Under the pieces are notes generated by a model. The model saw only the letters and a list, made by a program, of their open reading frames with translations, was not told the origin of the DNA and did not search any database. From JACRIM01 sp964605185 (GTDB lineage: Bacteria > Planctomycetota > Phycisphaerae > UBA1845 > UTPLA1), in NCBI GenBank assembly GCA_964605185.1, contig CAZSBF010000012.1, positions 1-57,793 of the forward strand: a DNA stretch of 57,793 bases, read 5' to 3'. Below, piece after piece: positions 43,194 to 52,891 of the stretch. The first letter of the stretch is position 1. Every line of letters begins with the position of its first letter. The translations under genes were made by a program, and so were the position numbers.

Positions 43194-45281
43194 ATGCAGA
43201 CGGCAACAACAGTAACCAAGACCAAGCCTCGGCCGCTGTTTGACTGGCCGATCGTACGCGGCGCACTCGTTGATTCGGTGCGAAAGCTCGACCCGCGCCA
43301 CCAGATCCGCAACCCGGTCATGTTTGTGGTGCTCATCGGCAGCGTGTTGACGACATTGTTGTGGCTCCACTCGCTTGGTGGCAGGGGAGAGGCGGCGCCC
43401 GGGTTCATTTTCCTTATTTCGATCTGGCTGTGGTTTACGGTGCTGTTCGCCAACTTCGCCGAGGCCATGGCCGAGGGACGGGGCAAGGCCCAGGCCGAGA
43501 CACTGCGCAAGGCGCGGCGCGAGACGTCGGCCAAGCGCCTTGCCGAGCCGCGGCGCGATGCCAAAATCTCCCCGACACCTTCCACATCGCTTGAGAAGGG
43601 TGACGTCGTTCTGGTTGATGCAGGCGACACGATCCCGCTGGATGGCGAGGTCATTGAGGGTGTTGCGTCCGTCGATGAAAGCGCCGTGACGGGCGAGAGC
43701 GCCCCGGTCATCCGCGAGAGCGGCGGCGACCGAAGCGCGGTGACCGGCGGCACGCGCGTCCTGTCCGACTGGTTGATCATCCGGATCACGTCGAAGCCGG
43801 GGGAAAGTTTTATCGATCGAATGATTGCCCTTGTCGAAGGGGCCAAGCGTCAGAAGACGCCGAATGAAATCGCCCTGAATATTCTCCTGGCCGCTATGAC
43901 GATCATCTTTCTGGTCGTCGTCGCGACGCTGCTTCCCTACTCCCTCTTTACGGTAAAGACGCTCGGCCATGGTGACGTCATCACGGTCACGGTGCTCGTC
44001 GCATTACTCGTGTGCCTGATACCGACCACGATTGGCGGGCTCCTGTCCGCGATCGGAATCGCCGGCATGGATCGAATGATCCGCGCCAACGTGATTGCGA
44101 TGTCGGGCCGGGCCGTGGAAGCGGCCGGCGACGTGGATACGCTGCTGCTCGATAAGACCGGCACGATCACGCTGGGTAATCGTGAAGCGACGGAAATGAT
44201 CCCATCCAACGGCGTCAAGCCGGAAGTGCTGGCCGACGCGGCGCAGCTTGCGTCGCTGGCCGATGAAACGCCGGAAGGCCGGAGCATCGTCGTGCTGGCC
44301 AAGACGAAATATGGTCTGCGCGGCCGCGATCTCGAGAAGATGCACGCCCAATTCGTTCCGTTCACCGCGCAAACGCGCATGAGCGGCGTCGACTTTGACG
44401 GAGTTCAGATTCGAAAGGGAGCGGCTGATTCGATTGCGCGATACGTCGAAAGCCGGGGCGGAACTTTCCCGCCTGCGGTTCGCACGATTGTCGATTCGGT
44501 CGCCCGTGATGGCGCGACTCCGCTTGTCGTCGCCAGCGATGACAAAGTGCTCGGCGTGATTCGCCTCAAGGATATCGTCAAGGGCGGCATCAAGGAGCGC
44601 TTCGCGCAGCTTCGTCGCATGGGCATCAAGACCATCATGATCACGGGCGACAACCCGCTGACGGCCGCATCCATCGCCGCCGAGGCCGGGGTCGACGATT
44701 TTCTTGCCGAAGCCACGCCGGAGGCCAAGCTCAAACTCATTCGCGAGAATCAGGCCGGTGGCCGACTGGTCGCCATGTGCGGTGACGGAACGAACGACGC
44801 CCCCGCGTTGGCGCAGGCCGATGTCGCCGTGGCCATGAACACCGGTACCCAGGCCGCCAAAGAAGCCGGCAACATGGTCGATCTCGATTCGAATCCCACC
44901 AAGCTGATCGAGATTGTGGAGATCGGCAAGCAGCTACTCATGACGCGCGGTTCGCTCACGACCTTCAGCATCGCCAACGACGTGTCAAAATACTTCGCCA
45001 TTATCCCCGCCGCGTTCATGGGCACTTATCCGGCCTTGAACTCTTTGAACATCATGCGCCTTGCCACGCCGCAAAGCGCGATCCTTTCGGCGGTCATTTT
45101 CAACGCGCTCATCATTATTTGCCTGATCCCACTGGCGCTGCGCGGCGTGCAATACAGGGCCGCCGCGGCGTCCAGTTTGCTGTCTCGAAACCTTGCGATC
45201 TATGCGGTGGGTGGGCTCTTGATTCCTTTCCTGGGGATCAAGTTGATCGACCTGTTGCTCGTGAGTCTCCATTTAGCCTGA
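43194..45281 (+). CDS. kdpB: KdpB, P-type ATPase subunit
   Basis: 695-residue catalytic subunit. Phosphorylation motif LLLDKTGTITLGN, actuator motif TGESAPVIRE, and hinge GDGTNDAPALAQADV are intact. The ATG at 43194 is chosen over an upstream start within kdpA. Confidence 0.97.
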   Translation: MQTATTVTKTKPRPLFDWPIVRGALVDSVRKLDPRHQIRNPVMFVVLIGSVLTTLLWLHSLGGRGEAAPGFIFLISIWLWFTVLFANFAEAMAEGRGKAQAETLRKARRETSAKRLAEPRRDAKISPTPSTSLEKGDVVLVDAGDTIPLDGEVIEGVASVDESAVTGESAPVIRESGGDRSAVTGGTRVLSDWLIIRITSKPGESFIDRMIALVEGAKRQKTPNEIALNILLAAMTIIFLVVVATLLPYSLFTVKTLGHGDVITVTVLVALLVCLIPTTIGGLLSAIGIAGMDRMIRANVIAMSGRAVEAAGDVDTLLLDKTGTITLGNREATEMIPSNGVKPEVLADAAQLASLADETPEGRSIVVLAKTKYGLRGRDLEKMHAQFVPFTAQTRMSGVDFDGVQIRKGAADSIARYVESRGGTFPPAVRTIVDSVARDGATPLVVASDDKVLGVIRLKDIVKGGIKERFAQLRRMGIKTIMITGDNPLTAASIAAEAGVDDFLAEATPEAKLKLIRENQAGGRLVAMCGDGTNDAPALAQADVAVAMNTGTQAAKEAGNMVDLDSNPTKLIEIVEIGKQLLMTRGSLTTFSIANDVSKYFAIIPAAFMGTYPALNSLNIMRLATPQSAILSAVIFNALIIICLIPLALRGVQYRAAAASSLLSRNLAIYAVGGLLIPFLGIKLIDLLLVSLHLA

Positions 45282-45292
45282 GGAACCGTGTC

Positions 45293-45901
45293 ATGCTTCA
45301 GCAATTACGTGTCGCAACAGTCATGCTCATCGTCCTTACGGTGTTGACCGGCTTTGTATATCCGCTGGCGATTACGATCGCCGCACAAGGTCTCTTCCAC
45401 CACCAGGCCGACGGCAGTCTCATCGTGCACGACGGGAGGACGCTTGGTTCCGAGTTGATCGGCCAGCCCTTCGACGATCCGAAGTACTTCTGGGGCCGCC
45501 CATCGGCCACCGGACCCTTCCCGTATAACGCCGCTTCGTCGTCGGGAAGCAACTATGGAATCGGCCATCCCGATCAGCTCAAGGCGATTGCCGGGCGAGT
45601 TGAGAAACTGCGGCAGGCCGATCCCGGCAATCACACACCAGTCCCGGCTGACCTTGTGACAGCGTCGGGCAGCGGGCTCGATCCGCACATCAGTCCGGCC
45701 GCGGCACGATATCAACTGGGCCGTGTGTCACGAGCCAGAAACATTGATCCAACGAAAGTCGAGGAAGTCATTCAACGCTGCACCCTGCCTCGCCAGTGGG
45801 GGATCCTGGGTGATCCGCGTGTCAACGTATTGAAGTTGAACCTGTTGCTGGATCATCCCGAATGGCGGGAGGTTCCGCACTCATGGAAGGACGCGTTATG
45901 A
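45293..45901 (+). CDS. kdpC: KdpC, accessory subunit
   Basis: 202-residue protein with one N-terminal helix (VATVMLIVLTVLTGFVYPL) and the periplasmic KdpC domain (LIGQPFDDPKYFWGRPSAT, SGSGLDPHISPAAA). It starts 11 nt after kdpB; its stop overlaps the next ATG (ATGA). Confidence 0.95.
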   Translation: MLQQLRVATVMLIVLTVLTGFVYPLAITIAAQGLFHHQADGSLIVHDGRTLGSELIGQPFDDPKYFWGRPSATGPFPYNAASSSGSNYGIGHPDQLKAIAGRVEKLRQADPGNHTPVPADLVTASGSGLDPHISPAAARYQLGRVSRARNIDPTKVEEVIQRCTLPRQWGILGDPRVNVLKLNLLLDHPEWREVPHSWKDAL

Positions 45902-46803
45902 AGTTCGGTCGACGCATTGGGCTCGCAGCACTGGTTCTTTTCCCGTCATTGGCATCGGCGCAATCCAGCAAGGAGTCCCCCGCATCTCAACCGTCTGAGG
46001 ATGCGGCACCGGCGCCGTTTTCATTTTTCATCTGGCCGGAGGCCGCGCCCCTCGAGGGGCCGCTATCGACCGATCGTCCCGGATTCTCCAATACCGCATC
46101 CCTCGTCCCGCGGGGTCATACCCACCTGGAGATTGGGCATATCTATTCCTACGACCAGGAGAAGCGAAGCGAGACGCAGAGCCATCTCGTTCCCGGGACA
46201 TCGCTTCGCGTCGGATTGCTGGATGATTTTGAACTGCGTGTGGGATGGAGCGGTATGTCGCTGACCGAGACCAAGTTCCCCGACGTCAGTCGCGCCGGCC
46301 GCCACTTCAAAAACCATCAGCACGATGACGGTGCCACCGATATGAGCGTCGGCTTCAAAATGCCGATTCTCAAACACAGCGACACCAATCATCTTCCGAA
46401 TTTGTCAATGGTGCCGTCAATATCGCTCCCCACGGGCACCGATTCCAAGACCACCGGCGACGTCGATCCGACGTTTCAACTGGCATGGAATTACCCAATC
46501 ACGCCCAAGTTTCTTCTCTATGGCGTGGGCTCAATTGCCGCGATCAGCGATGCAGACGGACGATACGCGCAGAGCACGGGCTCATTGGCCGAAAGCTACA
46601 CCATCACGGACAAATTGAGCTTTTTCATCGAGTACTTCGGTATCTACCCCAGTACTCGCAGCACCGATTGCCAGCACAATATCAACGGCGGTCCGGTGTA
46701 TCTCATCACCGACAACATTCAACTCGATCTGGCCGTTGGAATGGGCCTCAACGAAGAGGCGCCGGATTTCTTTATTAACTGGGGTGTTTCAATACGTTTT
46801 TAA
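45898..46803 (+). CDS. Outer-membrane beta-barrel (phenol_MetA_deg-type transporter)
   Basis: 301-residue protein with signal peptide (LAALVLFPSLASAQ) followed by a Pro/Ala linker and about 12 amphipathic strands (LEIGHIYSYDQEK, RVGLLDDFELRVGWSGM, PSISLPTGTDSK), ending in Phe. The fold matches the MetA-pathway/transporter outer-membrane family. It is translationally coupled to kdpC by ATGA, so it belongs to the kdp transcript and may be its outer-membrane entry route, which is inference. Confidence 0.78.
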   Translation: MKFGRRIGLAALVLFPSLASAQSSKESPASQPSEDAAPAPFSFFIWPEAAPLEGPLSTDRPGFSNTASLVPRGHTHLEIGHIYSYDQEKRSETQSHLVPGTSLRVGLLDDFELRVGWSGMSLTETKFPDVSRAGRHFKNHQHDDGATDMSVGFKMPILKHSDTNHLPNLSMVPSISLPTGTDSKTTGDVDPTFQLAWNYPITPKFLLYGVGSIAAISDADGRYAQSTGSLAESYTITDKLSFFIEYFGIYPSTRSTDCQHNINGGPVYLITDNIQLDLAVGMGLNEEAPDFFINWGVSIRF

Positions 46804-46815
46804 GGAGCTTCTCAT

Positions 46816-46926
46816 ATGCTTGTCGCTGACATTTTCTTTTCATTGTTCACGTCAGTTATGACTTTTGTGCTGACAGGGTTGCTGCAAATCCCGATCACTT
46901 TGATCTCGCGCGCCTTTGGCGTCTGA
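46816..46926 (+). CDS. 36-residue hydrophobic miniprotein
   Basis: Starts with RBS AAGGAG (46802-46807) nine nt ahead of ATG and encodes a single hydrophobic helix (FFSLFTSVMTFVLTGLLQI) ending in RAFGV. It follows the outer-membrane gene by 12 nt and precedes kdpD by 65 nt. It resembles the 56-residue miniprotein at 19185 in type and in its place next to a porin. Confidence 0.5.
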   Translation: MLVADIFFSLFTSVMTFVLTGLLQIPITLISRAFGV

Positions 46927-46991
46927 GTTGCGGCCTGTCCGCCTCAACGTGTTGCAGCTAGAATCCACATTGCTCCCGGAGTTTTGGATTG

Positions 46992-49700
46992 ATGCAGGAT
47001 TCTCGTCCCGATCCTGAAGCGCTTTTGGCTCGCCTGCGCGAGGACCCGGGTGCTCGCGCCCGCGGAAAGCTGAAGATCTTCTTCGGCATGTGCCCCGGCG
47101 TCGGCAAGACGTACACGATGCTGGAGGCCGCCCGCCAGAAGGCCATGGAGGGGGTGGACGTCGTCGCGGGTTACGTCGAACCGCATGCGCGGCCCGAGAC
47201 GGAAGCCATCTTGATGGGGCTGGAAGTGCTGGCCCGCAAGACCGTCGAATACCGCGGAGTCATGCTGCAGGAGTTTGACCTGGATGCGGCCCTGCATAGG
47301 AAGCCGCAACTGATCCTCGTCGACGAACTGGCCCACACCACGGCGCCGGGCTCCCGACATGCCAAGCGACTGCAGGACATTGAAGAGCTGCTCGATGCCG
47401 GAATCGACGTCTTTACCACGCTCAACGTACAGCATCTGGAAAGCGTCAATGACATTGTCGCCCAGATCACGGGGATCGTTGTTCGTGAAACGGTTCCGGA
47501 TCGCGTATTTGATCAGGCCGACGATGTCGAATTGGTGGATCTGCCGCCGGACGATCTGCTCGAGCGGCTTCGAGAGGGGCGCGTGTATGTTCCCGATCGC
47601 GCCAAACAGGCCAGTGAGGGATTTTTCCGACGCGAGAATCTCATCGCGCTTCGCGAATTGGCCCTGCGCGTCGTGGCCGACCGGGTCAGCGCTCAGGTGC
47701 AGGTTCAACACGCCGGCCGCGGAGTCACCGAACCCTGGGCGACGCGCGAACGACTTTTGGTATGCGTCGGCCCCAGTCCGCTGTCAGCCCGTGTGATCCG
47801 CACCGCGCGGCGAATGGCCGCCGCTCAACATGCCCAGTGGACCGCGATCTCGGTCGAAACTCCCGGCATCTCGCAATCGGCTGCCATGCAGATACGGCGT
47901 AACCTCCGGCTCGCGGCGCGTCTTGGCGCGGAGACCGCGGAACTAAGCGGGCAAATCGTGACGGATGAAGTGCTGGCCTTTGCTGCCCGGCACAATATCA
48001 CTCGTATCGTTGTGGGGAAGCCAAGCCTTTCCAATTGGCGCGAATGGCTGCGTGGCTCGATCGTGGATGATCTGATTCGCCGCAGCGGCGAGATTGACAT
48101 TCACGTTGTCAAAGGAGAATCCGAACCATCGGGGCCCACGGCGGTCGATGCACCGTCAACGCGCACGAATTGGCGCGCCTACGCGGCAACACTGCTGGTG
48201 ATGGCCATTTGCACGGCGATCTCGTGGGTGAGCTTCTCGTTCTTGTCAGGCGTAAACCTGACCATGATCTATCTTGCCGGCGTGGTGTATGTTGCCACCA
48301 AGTATCCGGCCGGACCGTCGGCGCTCGCGTCATTCCTGGCTGCGTTGCTGTTCGATTTTCTGTTTACCGAGCCGTACTTCTCATTTGCGATCTCGGATAC
48401 GCAATACGTCATTGCATTTCTTGCGTTACTCACGACAGCGCTCTTAATCAGCGGGTTGGCGCAGCGCGTGCGGCGACAAACTGAGTCGGCGCGGACTCGA
48501 TACCTGGACACGGTGGCATTGTTCTTCATGAGCAGGCAACTCGCGTCGTCGATGGATCGTCAATCCATGGTCACGTTCGCCGTACGCCATCTGCATGACG
48601 TGTTCGGGTGTTCGGCGGCCATTCTCCTTCCCGGGGCCGACGGCGGTCTGACGATTGCGGCGGCGAATGGCGACGGACCCTTTGGCAATCCCAACGAGCG
48701 CGGCGCCGCGGAATGGACCCAACGGAATCGCAAGTGGTCGGGCCGTGGAACGAATACCCTGCCGGGAGCGGCGTGTCTCTTTGTACCGCTCCTTTCCGGT
48801 GAACAATGCGTCGGTGTGATCGGGCTGTGCCCGAGTGACGAGAGCCGATTCGACGAGCAAGGCCAGCAACACCTTCTGGAGACGTTTGCCTCGCAGATTT
48901 CATTGGCCCTTCAGCGGGCGCACCTCGCGGACGAAGCACAATCGGCGCGGGTTCAGGTCGAAGCGGAGCGTCTGCGAAACGCTTTGTTAAGTTCCGTGTC
49001 GCACGATCTGCGCACACCCCTGGCAACCATCGCGGGTGCGAGCAGTCTGCTGGCGGAGCAATCCGAAAGCCTGTCATCAGGACTGCGCCGCGATCTGGCT
49101 GAATCCATCTGTGAGGAGGCCGATCGCCTCAATCGACTGGTGAGCAATCTTCTGGATATCACGCGATTGGAAAGCGGCGCGATCAAGCTCAAGCGCGAAT
49201 GGCAGCCGTTGGAAGAAGTGATCGGCGTCGTCCTGCGCCGACTCGAGAAGAAGCGCGAGGCCAACCCGATTCACTTGCACATCGCCGCGGATCTCCCCCT
49301 GGTGCCCATCGATGGACTGTTGATTCAACAAGTCCTGTTTAATCTGCTCGACAATGCGATCAAATATTCCACCACCGGCGGCGAAATTGAACTCTCAGCC
49401 CAAGCGAAGGACGGAGAAGTTCTTGTTGAAGTGGCCGACCGTGGGCACGGCATTAGCGGGGAAGACCTGACCAACGTTTTCGATAAGTTCTATCGGGCGC
49501 CGTCGCACCTTCAAAAGAGCGGAGTGGGGCTCGGCCTGACCGTGTGTCGTGGAATCGTTGACTCGCATGGCGGGCGCATTTGGGCGGAACAACGTTCCGG
49601 CGGTGGCACGGTGTTTCGCTTCACATTACCGATCGTGGGCGAGCCGCCGGTCGTCGCTTCCGAAAACGAAATTGATGCAATTCGTCAGGTGACAAAATAA
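46992..49700 (+). CDS. kdpD: KdpD, sensor histidine kinase for potassium/turgor
   Basis: 902-residue membrane kinase. The N-terminal KdpD domain has the Walker A GMCPGVGKTYTMLEAA and DELAHT; a USP-like domain (about 250-370), four helices (DUF4118; LLVMAICTAISWVSFSFL), a GAF-like region, HisKA (SSVSHDLRTPLATIAG, His is the phosphate acceptor), and HATPase (NLLDNAIKYS, GHGISGEDL, GVGLGLTV) follow. It is directly followed by kdpE. Confidence 0.96.
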   Translation: MQDSRPDPEALLARLREDPGARARGKLKIFFGMCPGVGKTYTMLEAARQKAMEGVDVVAGYVEPHARPETEAILMGLEVLARKTVEYRGVMLQEFDLDAALHRKPQLILVDELAHTTAPGSRHAKRLQDIEELLDAGIDVFTTLNVQHLESVNDIVAQITGIVVRETVPDRVFDQADDVELVDLPPDDLLERLREGRVYVPDRAKQASEGFFRRENLIALRELALRVVADRVSAQVQVQHAGRGVTEPWATRERLLVCVGPSPLSARVIRTARRMAAAQHAQWTAISVETPGISQSAAMQIRRNLRLAARLGAETAELSGQIVTDEVLAFAARHNITRIVVGKPSLSNWREWLRGSIVDDLIRRSGEIDIHVVKGESEPSGPTAVDAPSTRTNWRAYAATLLVMAICTAISWVSFSFLSGVNLTMIYLAGVVYVATKYPAGPSALASFLAALLFDFLFTEPYFSFAISDTQYVIAFLALLTTALLISGLAQRVRRQTESARTRYLDTVALFFMSRQLASSMDRQSMVTFAVRHLHDVFGCSAAILLPGADGGLTIAAANGDGPFGNPNERGAAEWTQRNRKWSGRGTNTLPGAACLFVPLLSGEQCVGVIGLCPSDESRFDEQGQQHLLETFASQISLALQRAHLADEAQSARVQVEAERLRNALLSSVSHDLRTPLATIAGASSLLAEQSESLSSGLRRDLAESICEEADRLNRLVSNLLDITRLESGAIKLKREWQPLEEVIGVVLRRLEKKREANPIHLHIAADLPLVPIDGLLIQQVLFNLLDNAIKYSTTGGEIELSAQAKDGEVLVEVADRGHGISGEDLTNVFDKFYRAPSHLQKSGVGLGLTVCRGIVDSHGGRIWAEQRSGGGTVFRFTLPIVGEPPVVASENEIDAIRQVTK

Positions 49701-50408
49701 ATGCCCCAAGCCCCGGACAAGCCGCGAATCCTGGTCATTGAGGATGAAGTCGCCATCCGAAAGCTCCTCCGTGTGTCGCTGACGCATCACCAGTTCGAGT
49801 GCATCGAGGCCGAGACCGGGGAAGATGGGCTGGCCCGCGCCGCCGAATATGTGCCCGATGTCGTCATTCTCGATTTAGGGCTTCCCGACATGGACGGCCT
49901 GTCGGTCATTCGACGGATGCGCGAGTGGGCCAAGATGCCGATTATCGTTCTTACCGCCCGCGGCCAGGAAGGCGACAAAGTGTCGGCATTGGACGCCGGC
50001 GCCGACGACTATGTCACCAAGCCATTTGGCGTTCAGGAGTTGCTGGCGCGTTTACGCGTCGCGTTACGGCACTCAAGCACCGGAAACACACCGGAGTCGG
50101 AAACCTCATTCACTGTCGGCGATCTTCGCGTCGATTTTCTACACCGGCGCATTTTCACGGGCGACACGGAAGTTCACCTGACACCAATCGAGTACCGCCT
50201 GCTGACAACATTGGTAAAGCACGCCGGAAAAGTGCTTACTCACCAGCAGCTACTCAAAGAGGTATGGGGACCGGAAACATCGCAAGAGACGCACTATCTA
50301 CGCGTCTACATGGCGCAGCTCCGGCGCAAGCTTGAAGTGAACTCGGCCGACCCGAAGTATCTACTCACCGAACCCGGTGTCGGCTATCGGTTTGCCGGCG
50401 ACGAGTAA
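49701..50408 (+). CDS. kdpE: KdpE, OmpR-type response regulator
   Basis: 235-residue activator of kdp. Receiver Asp in VVILDLGLPDMDGL, Lys in YVTKPFG, and a winged helix (THQQLLKEVWGPETSQETHY). It begins directly after the kdpD stop. Confidence 0.96.
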   Translation: MPQAPDKPRILVIEDEVAIRKLLRVSLTHHQFECIEAETGEDGLARAAEYVPDVVILDLGLPDMDGLSVIRRMREWAKMPIIVLTARGQEGDKVSALDAGADDYVTKPFGVQELLARLRVALRHSSTGNTPESETSFTVGDLRVDFLHRRIFTGDTEVHLTPIEYRLLTTLVKHAGKVLTHQQLLKEVWGPETSQETHYLRVYMAQLRRKLEVNSADPKYLLTEPGVGYRFAGDE

Positions 50409-50499
50409 TGTGTTCGCACGGTTCCAATATCAAACCGCCACAACGGTGTTACGCGTTTTGAATCCGGGCGGCTGATCCTCCCGGCGCGATGTTCCGAGA

Positions 50500-52680
50500 T
50501 CACGCAAGGTCGAAGCGATCGAGGTTCATCACCTTCGTCCAGGCCGTTACGAAGTCATGGACAAACTTCATCTGCGCGTCCGCACTGCCATAAACCTCGG
50601 CGATCGCCCGCAGCTGCGAATTCGATCCGAAGACCAGATCGACGCGCGTGCCGGTCCATTTCGCTTCGCCGGTGGCGCGATCACGCCCTTCAAACATGTC
50701 TCCGTCCTTCGATGTCGGCTTCCATTCCGTGCCCATTTCGAGCAGGTTCACGAAGAAGTCGTTGGTCAGCGCCTCCGGTCGTTTGGTAAAGACGCCATGA
50801 CGGGATTGTCCAACATTGGTATTCAGAACCCGCATGCCGCCCAACAGGACGGTCATTTCCGGGGCGGTCAGCGTGAGCAACTGGGCCTTATCGACCAGGA
50901 GTGTCTCGGCCGACACGCTGAACTTGCCTTTGACATAGTTGCGGAAACCATCGGCGATCGGTTCGAGCACGTCGAACGAGGATGCGTCCGTCTGGGCTTG
51001 CGAGGCATCCATTCTGCCCGGCGTGAAGGGGACCGTCACGGTTTGGCCTGCGTTCTTTGCAGCCTGCTCGACGCCTGCGCAACCGCCCAGCACGATCAGG
51101 TCGGCCAGTGAGACCTTCTTGCCGCCGGAAGCAGCGCCGTTGAACGCGGCCTGAACGCCTTCCAAAGCTTTCAACACCTTCGCCAACTGTGCGGGCTGAT
51201 TGACAGCCCAATCATTCTGTGGCGCCAGTCGAATCCGCGCGCCGTTCGCGCCGCCGCGCTTGTCGGAGCCACGGAACGTCGATGCCGACGCCCACGCGGT
51301 CGTCACTAATTCTGAAACAGTAAGACCCGTCGCCAGAATCTTGCCCTTGAGGGCGGCGATGTCCGCATCGTCGATGAGTTTGTGATTGACCGCCGGAATC
51401 GGGTCCTGCCAGATGAGTTCTTCGGCAGGCACCTCCGGGCCGAGATAACGCGGGCGAGGGCCCATGTCCCGGTGCGTCAATTTGAACCATGCCCGGGCAA
51501 ACGCATCGGCGAACTGATCCGGATTCGCAAGGAAGCGCCGCGAGATTTTTTCATAGGCAGGGTCGAAGCGAAGTGATAGGTCTGTGGTCAGCATGGATGG
51601 GGCGTGACGTTTGGATGAGTCGTGGGCATCGGGAATTTTGCCCTCTCCCGCGCCGCCTTTTGGCTTCCACTGGTGTGCGCCGGCCGGGCTCTTCGTCAAT
51701 TCCCACTCATAGCCGAACAAGTTCTCAAAATAGTTGTTGCTCCACTTCGTCGGCGTGGCGGTCCAGGTAACTTCGAGACCGCTGGTGATCGCATCGCCGC
51801 CTTTGCCGGATCGGAAACTACTCCGCCAACCCAACCCCTGCTCCTCAAGGCCGGCGGCCTCCGGCTCAGGGCCGACGAGTTTTGCATCGCCGGCACCGTG
51901 GGTCTTGCCAAAGGAATGGCCGCCGGCGATGAGCGCCACCGTTTCTTCGTCGTTCATCGCCATGCGTGCAAAGGTCTCGCGAATGTCTCGCGCCGCGGCG
52001 AGCGGATCGGGATTGCCGTTCGGGCCTTCCGGATTGACATAGATCAGCCCCATCTGCACGGCGGCGAGGGGATTCTCAAGATCGCGATCGCCGGAGTAGC
52101 GCTCGTCGCCCAGCCACGTCTTTTCCGAGCCCCAGTAGATGTCTTCTTCCGGCTCCCAGATGTCCTCGCGCCCGCCTCCGAAGCCGAATGTTTTGAACCC
52201 CATCGATTCCAGCGCGACGTTGCCGGCGAGGATCATCAGATCGGCCCACGAAAGCTTGCGCCCGTATTTCTGTTTGACCGGCCAGAGTAGTCGGCGTGCC
52301 TTGTCAAGGTTGACGTTGTCAGGCCAACTGTTGAGCGGCGCAAAGCGCTGATTGCCGCTGCCTGCGCCGCCGCGACCGTCGCCGGTGCGATAGGTGCCGG
52401 CGCTGTGCCATGCCATGCGTATGAACAACGGGCCGTAGTGGCCGAAATCCGCTGGCCACCAGGGCTGCGAGTCCGTCATGACTTTTTGGAGATCGTTTTT
52501 GACCGCCTTCAAGTCGAGACTCTTGAATTCCCGGGCATAGTTGAAATCGCCGCCCATGGGGTCTGGCTTGGATGATTGCTGGTGGAGGATCCGCAGGTTC
52601 AGTTGGTTCGGCCACCAATCACGGTTTGACGCGCCACTGCCGGATGCGTGGTTGAATGGGCATTTGGATTCACCTGCCAT
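50500..52680 (-). CDS. katG: KatG, catalase-peroxidase
   Basis: 726-residue heme enzyme that destroys hydrogen peroxide, full length with both peroxidase-like domains. The active site RMAWHSAGTYRTGDGRGG carries the Trp of the Met-Tyr-Trp adduct, the Tyr is in LIYVNPEGP, and the proximal His is in IAGGHSFGKTHGAG. Convergent with kdpE (91-nt gap). A 205-nt upstream region holds its promoter but I see no clear Fur/PerR or OxyR site. Confidence 0.97.
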   Translation of the reverse strand: MAGESKCPFNHASGSGASNRDWWPNQLNLRILHQQSSKPDPMGGDFNYAREFKSLDLKAVKNDLQKVMTDSQPWWPADFGHYGPLFIRMAWHSAGTYRTGDGRGGAGSGNQRFAPLNSWPDNVNLDKARRLLWPVKQKYGRKLSWADLMILAGNVALESMGFKTFGFGGGREDIWEPEEDIYWGSEKTWLGDERYSGDRDLENPLAAVQMGLIYVNPEGPNGNPDPLAAARDIRETFARMAMNDEETVALIAGGHSFGKTHGAGDAKLVGPEPEAAGLEEQGLGWRSSFRSGKGGDAITSGLEVTWTATPTKWSNNYFENLFGYEWELTKSPAGAHQWKPKGGAGEGKIPDAHDSSKRHAPSMLTTDLSLRFDPAYEKISRRFLANPDQFADAFARAWFKLTHRDMGPRPRYLGPEVPAEELIWQDPIPAVNHKLIDDADIAALKGKILATGLTVSELVTTAWASASTFRGSDKRGGANGARIRLAPQNDWAVNQPAQLAKVLKALEGVQAAFNGAASGGKKVSLADLIVLGGCAGVEQAAKNAGQTVTVPFTPGRMDASQAQTDASSFDVLEPIADGFRNYVKGKFSVSAETLLVDKAQLLTLTAPEMTVLLGGMRVLNTNVGQSRHGVFTKRPEALTNDFFVNLLEMGTEWKPTSKDGDMFEGRDRATGEAKWTGTRVDLVFGSNSQLRAIAEVYGSADAQMKFVHDFVTAWTKVMNLDRFDLA

Positions 52681-52891
52681 ATGTCTTGCTCCTTTGATCG
52701 GTTGTGCTCGATCAGGGTTATCTGCTTAGGCGCCGTTTGGAGACCGTCGCGCGACGCTTAGGATTATATCTGTTGTGATCTGACGTCGGCAACGGAATCG
52801 GCGCCGTCGGAGGTACGAATGAGCGGCGCGACGCTTCCGCGGCGGGCGCAGAGTATCCTCCGCGCGATATTGCAGCGATTATGATGTGGTG

